From Planctomycetota bacterium (GTDB taxonomy: Bacteria; Planctomycetota; UBA1135; UBA2386), in NCBI GenBank assembly GCA_020425925.1, contig JAGQRB010000639.1, forward strand, positions 1 through 35,129: 35,129 bases of DNA. Direction: 5' to 3'. The notes below the pieces were generated by a model. It worked only from the letters and a program-made list of their open reading frames with translations, searched no databases and was not told where the DNA came from. The position numbers and the translations under genes are program-made. Shown one piece after another: positions 15,299-21,247 of this stretch (positions are counted from its first letter, which is position 1; the number at the start of each line of letters is the position of its first letter).

Positions 15299-15691
15299 AT
15301 GATTCTAGAACAGCATGTCGCGGGCCTCCGCGAAGAACGCCAACGCCTGCAGGCGGAGACGAACGACGCAAGGGCAGCGCTGCAAGAACTCGAGGAGCAG
15401 CTGCAGCGCATTGACACGGCGCTTGCAGCGCTCACTGGTAGCGAGAGGGGCAAGAAGAAGAAGTCAGGCGGCAACGGCCTGAAGACCAAGGAGGTCATCG
15501 CCGAGATGACGGCGTTGCTGCAAGGCGGCGAGCTCCAAGAAGACGAACTCGCGAAACGCGTCGCGGACAGCCTCAAGTCGAAAGGCAAGACGCGAACGGG
15601 ACTCGCGCTCCGCTTCAAGCAAGCGGTGCAGCACGAGTCCTTCGTCAAGAACGGCGACACCTTGGCGCTCGCTCAGCGGCGCCAGGCGTAG
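15299..15691 (+). CDS. Coiled-coil plus winged-helix small protein
   Basis: A 130-aa protein. ATG 15299 (MILEQHVAGLREERQRLQ) is chosen over ATG 15281 because GGGAG lies four bases before it. Residues 1-50 are a strong coiled coil (LREERQRLQAETNDARAALQ, ELEEQLQRIDTALAAL). A basic linker with KKKK follows, then a helical module resembling a winged helix (TKEVIAEMTALLQGGELQED, ELAKRVADSL, LALRFKQAVQHES). It is probably a dimeric DNA-binding protein. It is the lone plus-strand gene among minus-strand neighbours and converges on the methyltransferase gene 12 bp away. Confidence 0.7.
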   Translation: MILEQHVAGLREERQRLQAETNDARAALQELEEQLQRIDTALAALTGSERGKKKKSGGNGLKTKEVIAEMTALLQGGELQEDELAKRVADSLKSKGKTRTGLALRFKQAVQHESFVKNGDTLALAQRRQA

Positions 15692-15703
15692 CCGTCGCGC
15701 GGG

Positions 15704-16405
15704 CTACGAGGTCTTCTCGAAGACTACGCAGTACTCGTGCTTGATGGGGACATGCTTCATGCGCGCGTAGGCGCGCCCGTCGGACTTGCAGTTGTGCTGC
15801 GACTTGATGATGACCGAGCGAATCGCACCGAGACACGGCTCCATGTTCATCACGTCTCTGCCAAGCGGGTAGTAGCCACCGGCACGTCGAACATCTGCGA
15901 CCAGCACAGCCAGGTGCCCACCGGAAGCGAGCGACTCGTAGGCGTTCCGCAAGCAGACCGTCAACTTCGTGACGAACCGCCTGTAGTGCGGCTCCGAGCT
16001 GAGGTCCTGCTCTCCGCCGCCGTAGCTGACGATGTTGAAGTAGGGCGGGTGCACCCAGACGAAATCGAACTCGCCACGCGGCTGTTCGCGGTAGAGGTCG
16101 AAGCCCTTCTTGAGGTCTCCTCCCCAGTAGCGGATTCGAGTTCCCGTTACCTCGTTCAGTCCGGCGATGACGTCTCTGGTCGTTCCCGATCCCATCATCG
16201 GGTCGGCGATGCGCGTCGCGCGGTAGCGCAGGACGAGCTCCTTGAAGAGCGTCCCGTCGCAGTTGCCCCGGTAGCGTGCATCACCCCAGAGGTTGCAGCG
16301 CTTGGGATAGGACACCACGGAGCTGAGCCCTGGCGTTGCCGCGTAGGGGGACACTTCATCGCCGATGGTGTTCGTGGTTGGTGTTGATGTTGCGTTCTCA
16401 TTCAT
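15704..16405 (-). CDS. Orphan DNA methyltransferase (N6-A/N4-C type)
   Basis: A 233-aa protein starting at ATG 16405 behind GGAGAG. AdoMet motif I is DPMMGSGTT (68-76) and the catalytic motif IV is HPPY (119-122, in FVWVHPPYFN), a variant of (D/N/S)PPY; HPPY is uncommon. The order is permuted (motif I before IV), with LASGGHLAVLVADVR as a later strand. No restriction endonuclease gene is adjacent. On a mobile element such a solitary enzyme most plausibly protects incoming DNA from host restriction. Its leader contains structured element A, shared with the next gene upstream. Confidence 0.85.
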   Translation of the reverse strand: MNENATSTPTTNTIGDEVSPYAATPGLSSVVSYPKRCNLWGDARYRGNCDGTLFKELVLRYRATRIADPMMGSGTTRDVIAGLNEVTGTRIRYWGGDLKKGFDLYREQPRGEFDFVWVHPPYFNIVSYGGGEQDLSSEPHYRRFVTKLTVCLRNAYESLASGGHLAVLVADVRRAGGYYPLGRDVMNMEPCLGAIRSVIIKSQHNCKSDGRAYARMKHVPIKHEYCVVFEKTS

Positions 16406-16446
16406 GCTTCTCTCCTTCGCATGTCGCCTGCCACCTCATCCGAGAT

Positions 16447-16712
16447 GCTCTTCCCCGGTGAGGGGCGGAGGCGGTTCTTCACTTTGTGCTGAGAACCCGG
16501 AGCCCCTCCCGGAGGGAAGAGCCGAACTGCGCGCCTGCTTGCAGGCGCACCAAAGGAGAGGAGGCGGCGCGCGGAAGCGCCGTAGCGCTGCACGAGCCGT
16601 GACAGCTCTGCTGGCGCGAGGGCGTGCTGCGGAGGCGCGTGCGCACCACGTGGAGGAGCGGCGCGCGGACCACGCCATCGCCTGCAAGGGCCGCGTCAGC
16701 TTCGCTGGCGCG
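16447..16712 (-). ncRNA. Structured leader element A, upstream of the methyltransferase
   Basis: A 401-bp gap with no credible gene. Its main hairpin pairs GCTCTTCCC (16447-16455) with GGGAAGAGC (16514-16522), then GGGGC with GCCCC, then GGTTCT (16473-16478) with AGAACC (16492-16497), then CAC with GTG. A second hairpin follows (GCGCCTG/CAGGCGC). The string CGTGACAGCTCTGCTGGCGC begins at 16598 and recurs in variant form near 16692. The same architecture lies upstream of the gene at 16807-17097, with different bases in several stems. Read in the methyltransferase direction it is a 5' leader. It may belong to the Rfam radC motif class, which precedes methyltransferase, anti-restriction and radC genes; I could not test this. 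Confidence 0.6.
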
Positions 16713-16806
16713 TCGACCGTGCTTGCGATGGCGCCCGCGCACGATTGAAGTCGCGCACCTCAGCGCCGAAATGGGAAGCCAGCATGCGCTGGCCTCCCCC
16801 GAAGGG

Positions 16807-17097
16807 TCAGTAGTCTGCCGGCAACAGCACCGTCGTCGCCGACCGGTCTGCCTCGGTGATGATCCAGAACTTGGTTCCCGCCGAACTCCGGTAGGCCGAG
16901 AACAGCCGGAAGCCCTGCTTCAACGACAGCTCGTTCTCCTCCCAGTCCTCGGGGCAACATTCTCCCCAGTCTCCCTGCAGGTGGCGGCTCAGCGCTGCCT
17001 GAATCTCGTCAGGGGGAATCGCCGCCAACGCCGCCGGCGTGCTCACAAGGCGCCCCAGTGGGAACGTCCGGCTTCTCTTGTCTTCGAATGCATCCAT
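16807..17097 (-). CDS. Conserved small plasmid/ICE protein
   Basis: A 96-aa protein from ATG 17097, with GGAGG five bases upstream. It matches from memory a widespread family often called 'plasmid related protein': FPLGRLVSTPAALAAI, SRHLQGDWGECCPEDWEENE, LKQGFRLFSAYRSSAGTKFW and IITEADRSATTVLLPADY. It has the family's usual length. Function is unknown; it is commonly found in anti-restriction and maintenance regions of integrative elements. It has its own folded leader (element B) and is followed by the methyltransferase leader, so each gene here seems to be controlled separately. Confidence 0.85.
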   Translation of the reverse strand: MDAFEDKRSRTFPLGRLVSTPAALAAIPPDEIQAALSRHLQGDWGECCPEDWEENELSLKQGFRLFSAYRSSAGTKFWIITEADRSATTVLLPADY

Positions 17098-17138
17098 ATC
17101 GACCTCCGTCGTTTGGGCCCGCCCCCTTCCCTGGTCAC

Positions 17139-17303
17139 GCTTTCCCGTTGAGGGGTGCGGGCAGTTCTTCGCCTGGGGCTCAGAACGCCCGCACCCCATC
17201 AGGGAAAGCAAGACGACTGCGCGCCGCTCGGCGGCGCACCGACCGGGAGGACACGGGCGCGAACCGCGTGCGCTGCAGGCGGCGTGACAGCTTCGCTGGC
17301 GCG
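17139..17303 (-). ncRNA. Structured leader element B, homologue of element A
   Basis: A 24-bp composite stem: GCTTTCCC (17139-17146) with GGGAAAGC (17202-17209), GGGGTGCGGGC with GCCCGCACCCC, GTTCT with AGAAC, then GCC with GGC. A second hairpin GCGCCGC/GCGGCGC and the string CGTGACAGCTTCGCTGGCGC (from 17283) follow. Order, spacing and loop sequences match element A, while paired bases differ together (CAC/GTG against GCC/GGC, CTC/GAG against CTT/AAG). It is the leader of the 96-aa protein gene on the minus strand. The remaining bases to 17414 show no gene. Confidence 0.65.
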
Positions 17304-17414
17304 GCGCGTGCCGCACGCAAGGCGAGCGCGCTACGGCGCCTCCTCGCCCTCCCCCAGCAGAACCAGAAAGGCCCGGCGCCTCAGTGGACGCCGGGCGATT
17401 GGCAAGGCGTGTCG

Positions 17415-17681
17415 CTACTCGTCGTCGTCCGCGTCCACTTCGACGGTCTGCGCCGACTGCAGCAGCATGAACGAGTGGACCTCGTTGGCGACCTTCGCCA
17501 ACAGCAGCAGATCCTCGCGCCCGAAGCTCGAGGACCGGCGCCAGCTGCCTTCCGAGTCCCGGTAGAGCGTGTGGAAGCTCGCCGAGTAGAAGCTCCCACC
17601 GTTCTTGGCCTCGTTCTGCCAGATGGACGCCTTCACGCCGCCCATCCTGATCTCATGCACGGGTCTGTTGTTCTCTTCCAT
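17415..17681 (-). CDS. Conserved small mobile-element protein (paralogue 1)
   Basis: An 88-aa protein from ATG 17681 with GGAGGAAACG before it. It belongs to a family common in plasmids and integrative elements: PVHEIRMGGVKASIWQNEAK, FYSASFHTLYRDSEGSWRRS and SFGREDLLLLAKVANEVHSF, ending in an acidic tail. No function is established. It is homologous to the next gene upstream (18004-18270). Its 5' region includes a long closed structure (17705-17836). Confidence 0.85.
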   Translation of the reverse strand: MEENNRPVHEIRMGGVKASIWQNEAKNGGSFYSASFHTLYRDSEGSWRRSSSFGREDLLLLAKVANEVHSFMLLQSAQTVEVDADDDE

Positions 17682-17704
17682 CGTTTCCTCCTTCAGATGG
17701 TTGG

Positions 17705-17836
17705 TTACACGTCTGTTCGGAGGGCACGTGCGCGCCAACGAGGGCGCCGGGTCAAGGAGGAACCGCAGGCCGCAGGCCGAGTAGTCCTTGCACGCGGCGC
17801 CCGATCGGCGCGAGAACGGCCCGGGAGCAGACGTGT
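17705..17836 (-). ncRNA. Closed multi-stem leader structure upstream of the 88-aa gene
   Basis: ACACGTCTG (17705-17713) pairs perfectly with CAGACGTGT (17828-17836), enclosing CCGGG/CCCGG (17747-17751 with 17820-17824), CAAGGA/TCCTTG (17753-17758 with 17785-17790) and a GGCC/GGCC hairpin. The nesting is regular, giving one compact, multi-branched domain of 132 nt that ends about 24 bases from the start codon on the minus strand. It shares no obvious sequence with elements A and B. In the rest of the gap to 18003 there is only a 7-bp hairpin, GTCGCCC/GGGCGAC (17974-17992), placed like a terminator for the gene at 18004 but without a T-run. Confidence 0.5.
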
Positions 17837-18003
17837 GGCCATCCCTGATGGAGCGATGGCAGACCGAACGACACGTGCACGGAACCGGATGTGCGCGAAG
17901 ACGCCACCGGAACGAGGTGCCAGGTGGAGCGCGGTCGCTGCTTGCCTTCTATCGGAACATCGGAAAGAACCTGGTCGCCCGTTCCGGGCGACGTGGGCTT
18001 GGA

Positions 18004-18270
18004 CTACCGCTTCGGCGAAGTCGCTCGCAGGAACGCCTCACGGAGTGCTTCTGCCATCGGCAGGAGCTCCGCGACGCCCAGCGACTGCGACTCCTTCCAC
18101 TCCTCGCCGTCCTTGTAGAGACGGGTCGGAACGAAGTTGAGCATCTCGCCGTTCTGGGTCTTGTTGAGCCAGACGACGACCTTGCAGCGGCCGTAGCGAA
18201 CCTCATCGATGGGTCGCTCGGCCTTCTGGTTTTGGCGGTCCTCAGGACCGCCGGAAGAGCTGTAGCTCAT
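18004..18270 (-). CDS. Conserved small mobile-element protein (paralogue 2)
   Basis: An 88-aa protein. The ATG at 18270 is preferred over 18276 because GGAGG lies seven bases before it. It aligns with the downstream 88-aa protein: PIDEVRYGRCKVVVWLNKTQ, PTRLYKDGEEWKESQSLGVA and ELLPMAEALREAFL. The positions corresponding to GRED in the paralogue read GVAE here. The two look like an old tandem duplication. Function is unknown. Confidence 0.8.
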   Translation of the reverse strand: MSYSSSGGPEDRQNQKAERPIDEVRYGRCKVVVWLNKTQNGEMLNFVPTRLYKDGEEWKESQSLGVAELLPMAEALREAFLRATSPKR

Positions 18271-18365
18271 ACGCATACCTCCATTCGATTGCGCAGCGCT
18301 CCGACTCCCCTGGCTGTCCTTGGTTATGGGCTGCAGACACACGCATGTGCGGTAGCACGCACGCG

Positions 18366-19304
18366 TCAGACCACGGCCTCGGCCCAGGACTCCCGCATCT
18401 GCCTCGCCCGTTCCTGAATCCGCAGGAAATCCGGGCACGTGGACCGCACGGGCGGAGAAGCCACCGCATCTGCTCGCGCGGGGTTCGCCGGCCTCGGGTT
18501 CGCCGCCGTGGCCACCAGTGCCCCGCCCATCTCGACCAACGCAAACGGGAAGGCTCTCCTGTTCAGGATCCCCGTTTTGGGATCTTTGTTCTCTAGCGTT
18601 GTCGAAAACGCATCAGGGGCGTTGTCAGAAACCGGCGCTGGCGTTGTCGCTTTGCGCCGGGAGCGCCAACGCCGACCTGCATGCGACGTCAACGTCACCA
18701 GCGAACCATCGACAAAAAGACAACCGTAGGCGTTCTCGCTGGCCTGCCGTACCTCGAGTGCCTGCAGGTAGCCGCGCCGCCGTAGCCTCTCGACGGCTCG
18801 ACATAGCGTCGACCGCCCACATCCAGAGAGCACCGCGAGGTCCACGTAGCGAAACCGCGCGTAGCGCTCACCCTCCAACAGCAGATCCCGACGCTGCCGC
18901 TGCTTTAGCCGTCGGATGCAGTAGTAGATCAACACGATCGCCTCCGAAGGCGCGGCCTGCCCCGTCGCGATATGCCTGGCCATCCTGCGTGAGACCGCGA
19001 CCTTCTTGCCTCCCCTTGGGGCGCAAGCCAGCAGGTCACCGAGCTCCTTCTCGAGGCGCTCGATGCGACCGCGCGACAGCAGCTTCGCCGTCGACCGCTT
19101 CGCGTTGACGATGCGATGCATGTCGACACGACTGCGCACATGAAGCGCCCGCTTCTCGAGCATCGCGGCGAAGACGCGCATGCGGTCCTTGCCCAACCGG
19201 CGCTCGCGATGCGCGACGAGGATCGCCTCCAACTCCGCACGCGTCGCGACGGTGAAGTTCCCCTGGAACTCGTTCCGTTCGATTCCATTTCTTCTTGATG
19301 TCAT
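18366..19304 (-). CDS. Winged-helix protein, possible replication or regulatory protein
   Basis: A 312-aa protein from ATG 19304 behind GGAGGAGAGG. It is very basic. A winged helix is visible in the middle (YVDLAVLSGCGRSTLCRAVE, RLRRRGYLQALEV), preceded by VLIYYCIRRLKQRQRRDLLL and followed by a proline/alanine-rich linker and a helical C-terminus (DFLRIQERARQMRESWAEAV). The overall plan, helical N-terminal part plus winged helix, occurs in plasmid replication initiators, but no specific Rep motif is recognisable, so the name is left open. It is divergent from parA, with a 457-bp regulatory region between. Confidence 0.6.
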   Translation of the reverse strand: MTSRRNGIERNEFQGNFTVATRAELEAILVAHRERRLGKDRMRVFAAMLEKRALHVRSRVDMHRIVNAKRSTAKLLSRGRIERLEKELGDLLACAPRGGKKVAVSRRMARHIATGQAAPSEAIVLIYYCIRRLKQRQRRDLLLEGERYARFRYVDLAVLSGCGRSTLCRAVERLRRRGYLQALEVRQASENAYGCLFVDGSLVTLTSHAGRRWRSRRKATTPAPVSDNAPDAFSTTLENKDPKTGILNRRAFPFALVEMGGALVATAANPRPANPARADAVASPPVRSTCPDFLRIQERARQMRESWAEAVV

Positions 19305-19360
19305 CCTCTCCTCCAATGGATGCGGGAGAAGGCATGCGACACAGGTCGCCTCGATCGAGG

Positions 19361-19462
19361 CGTTGACGAACACGGCGGAAACGCGCTAGGGTCGAACTGT
19401 CAGCTACGAACAGGATCCACGCGGTCCTTCATGCAAGAGCAGCCCATGTGGCTGCTTTTTCT
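19361..19462 (+). ncRNA. Candidate small RNA with promoter and intrinsic terminator
   Basis: TTGACG (19363-19368) and TAGGGT (19387-19392), 18 bases apart, resemble a sigma70 promoter. About 45 bases later comes a classic intrinsic terminator: AGCAGCC (19438-19444), loop CATGT, GGCTGCT (19450-19456), then a T-rich tract. No open frame with a ribosome site fits between them, so a transcript of about 60-70 nt is predicted. It lies between divergent genes and points toward parA, so it could also be an attenuated leader of parA or an antisense regulator of the gene at 19304. Confidence 0.45.
19438..19462 (+). terminator. Intrinsic terminator
   Basis: A 7-bp perfect GC-rich stem (AGCAGCC/GGCTGCT) with a five-base loop, followed by TTTTTCTTT. 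It is the cleanest rho-independent terminator in the window. It faces rightward although no upstream plus-strand gene exists, which is why a short RNA is proposed. Confidence 0.7.
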
Positions 19463-19643
19463 TTGCCCGACAGGCAACGTCCGGTCCTACATCAGCCTCC
19501 CCCAGGTTGCTTCTACGGCTCGCGAAACGAGCCTAATCTCACCCTCGCCCAGGTCTCAGATTCGCGCAAGACCCGTTCTCGCATGCGCCACGAGAGGCTT
19601 CCCAGCTGGCTCGCGCCAACGAAGCCGCGCACTTGCCCGAAGA

Positions 19644-19681
19644 GCGACCTAGCAAGCTAGACACCTAGCTTGCTAGGTCGC
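19644..19681. repeat. 17-bp perfect inverted repeat upstream of parA
   Basis: GCGACCTAGCAAGCTAG (19644-19660), loop ACAC, then CTAGCTTGCTAGGTCGC (19665-19681). The decamer AGCAAGCTAG occurs again alone at 19724-19733, about 30 bp before the parA start. Three copies of one motif in this position suit a partition site (parS/parC) or the operator of the partition operon, bound by the small partner protein. There is no T-run, so a terminator is less likely. Confidence 0.6.
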
Positions 19682-19761
19682 CACCAAGCTCACTTTCCAT
19701 CTTGCGTGCTCGTTCGATCTGTGAGCAAGCTAGGGACAGGGCATCGACAGAGGAGGGCACC

Positions 19762-20430
19762 ATGATCATCTCGTTCGTCAACCAGAAGGGCGGCGTCGGC
19801 AAGTCGACGCTGTCCTTCCACTTCGCCTGCTGGCTGGCAGCGCGCGGCCGCGAAGTAGGCTTCTTCGATGCGGATACGCAGCGCTCGTCGTCGCGCTGGA
19901 TGGCGGCGCACTCGCGGGACATTCCGCTCGATGCGGTCGACCTGACGCGCCCCAACGACTTGCCACGCCAGGTCCTCGAGCTCGCGGAAGGACTCGAGTT
20001 CGTAATCTGCGATGGGCCGGGAGGACTCGGCGAGGTCACACGCACGCTGCTCGTGCTCTCGGATCTCGCGGTCTTTCCCATCGCCGCGTCGTTCCTCGAT
20101 GCGGAGTCCCTCGCCGAAGCGCGGTCGCAGCTCGAATACGCCACCAGCATCCACCCCGCGACACCCCCGCTTGCCACCGTGGTTCTAAACAAGGTCCGTC
20201 GCCGAGCGCGACTCGCTCGCGATGCGCGCGAGGCACTCCGGTCGCTCGGTATCGATGCGCTTTCGCATTCGGTCCGCGACCTGGACGTGTTCAAGCTCGC
20301 GCCGCAGAGCAGGACCACTGTCTGGGAACTCGGCCGCGCAGGCCAGCACGGCGCCGCCGACCTCGATGCTGTCTTCACCGAGTTGATGGCGCTCGTAGAA
20401 CACCCACGAAGGGAGGTCGCGCATGGCTGA
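19762..20430 (+). CDS. parA: ParA-family partition ATPase
   Basis: A 222-aa protein from ATG 19762 behind AGGAGGG. It has the deviant Walker A KGGVGKST (9-16), then GFFDADTQRSSSRWM, Walker B-like FVICDGPGG and VVLNKVRRRARLARDAREAL. It lacks an N-terminal DNA-binding domain, so it is the small type Ib/MipZ-like ParA. Such ATPases position plasmid or element DNA with a small partner. The next gene overlaps its stop and supplies a likely partner. It supports a circular, at least transiently replicating form of the element. Confidence 0.9.
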   Translation: MIISFVNQKGGVGKSTLSFHFACWLAARGREVGFFDADTQRSSSRWMAAHSRDIPLDAVDLTRPNDLPRQVLELAEGLEFVICDGPGGLGEVTRTLLVLSDLAVFPIAASFLDAESLAEARSQLEYATSIHPATPPLATVVLNKVRRRARLARDAREALRSLGIDALSHSVRDLDVFKLAPQSRTTVWELGRAGQHGAADLDAVFTELMALVEHPRREVAHG

Positions 20431-20758
20431 ACGCAAAATGTCCGACGCACTGGCCGGCGACGAGGGTGCCCTCCCAGACGCAAGCGTAGCCGCGAAGCGA
20501 AGGGCGTTCCTTGATCCAGACGTCGGCGCCTTCATCCGCCACGGAAACGCCACGAACGCCCGAACGGCTCCAGCAGGTTCTGCGGGACCGGCCTCCACAG
20601 CCCCCGATGCTCAGCTCAACACACGTGTCCCCGCCGACATCTACCAGCGCGCACGACGCGCAGTCTTCGAGTGCAGGATGAGCGACGTCGAACCGCGCAC
20701 TATCCAGGATCTGGTCAGCCAGGCGCTCCACGCGGAGCTGAAGCGACTCGGGTTCTGA
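20423..20758 (+). CDS. ParA partner, ribbon-helix-helix-like
   Basis: A 111-aa protein whose ATG overlaps the parA stop by eight bases. The N-terminal half is polar and probably disordered (the part that usually stimulates small ParA ATPases). The C-terminal 48 residues (TRVPADIYQRARRAVFECRM, TIQDLVSQALHAELKRLG) have the strand-helix-helix pattern of ribbon-helix-helix centromere-binding proteins such as ParG. It most likely binds the inverted repeats upstream of parA and represses the operon. It is not a ParB-type spreading protein. Confidence 0.75.
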   Translation: MAERKMSDALAGDEGALPDASVAAKRRAFLDPDVGAFIRHGNATNARTAPAGSAGPASTAPDAQLNTRVPADIYQRARRAVFECRMSDVEPRTIQDLVSQALHAELKRLGF

Positions 20759-20798
20759 GAGCGCGTACGAGCCGTGCATCGGCGCCCATCCGACGTGA

Positions 20799-20849
20799 AC
20801 GTCTGTCTTGGTCTCTCACGCGCGCGTGATGAGAGACCAAGACAGACGT
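20799..20849. repeat. 19-bp perfect inverted repeat after the partition genes
   Basis: ACGTCTGTCTTGGTCTCTC (20799-20817) pairs with GAGAGACCAAGACAGACGT (20831-20849); the 13-base interval contains the smaller palindrome ACGCGCGCGT. With no T-run it is not a typical terminator. It could be a transcription block, a protein-binding site, or a single-strand structure used during transfer or replication. The right arm overlaps the start of the small ORF at 20829. Confidence 0.55.
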
Positions 20850-21032
20850 CCCGTTCGGAACCAGCCACCCAAGACCCAGGTCACCCAAACGCAACAGGAG
20901 TCCACGCCCACTGAGTCGTCGCAGAACAACCCGCCGGCGGACGAGCGCGCCTCGGACGAACATGCGCGCCATCAGGACGCAGAACTCGAAGCGTTCCTCG
21001 CCAAGCAACGCGCGGCGATGGGATTCACATGA
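20829..21032 (+). CDS. Small polar protein, uncertain
   Basis: 67 aa beginning MRDQDRRPVRNQPPKTQVTQ. A longer form from GTG 20808 is possible. It is Q/T/N/E rich and disordered-looking until a helical end (DAELEAFLAKQRAAMGFT). It has no family resemblance I can name. Its start lies inside a strong inverted repeat, which argues against efficient translation, but amino-acid composition and position after the partition genes make a real gene possible. Confidence 0.35.
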   Translation: MRDQDRRPVRNQPPKTQVTQTQQESTPTESSQNNPPADERASDEHARHQDAELEAFLAKQRAAMGFT

Positions 21033-21075
21033 GCAGACTGCTGACTCCCGGTCAGGGAGTCGTCACCGGGCGGAG

Positions 21076-21200
21076 GAAAGAACCGCGCCAGGCGCTTCGC
21101 GCCCGCTTCGCCCTTCGGGTCACGGTTCCTTCCTCTTCGCCCTACGCCTCTGCCCTTCACGTCGACAGGTTCCAGACAGCAGGAGGCCCGCCCTCTGGAT
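21076..21200 (+). repeat. Direct repeat C, left of the S1/NYN cassette
   Basis: The 57 bases 21076-21132 match 23818-23874 at 52 positions by eye, in the same orientation. Weaker similarity continues to a shared end around 21181-21200 (AGGCCCGCCCTCTGG against AGGCCCTCCCTCTGG). The core folds as a branched structure: AACCG/CGGTT closing, with GGCGC-TTC-GCGCC and CCC-TTC-GGG hairpins inside. A separate hairpin GACTCC/GGAGTC precedes it. Between 21033 and 21247 nothing else is seen. Confidence 0.65.
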
Positions 21201-21247
21201 GGGCCCACGATGGGCCCCGAGCTGCGAACAGGCGACGCACGCCAAAC

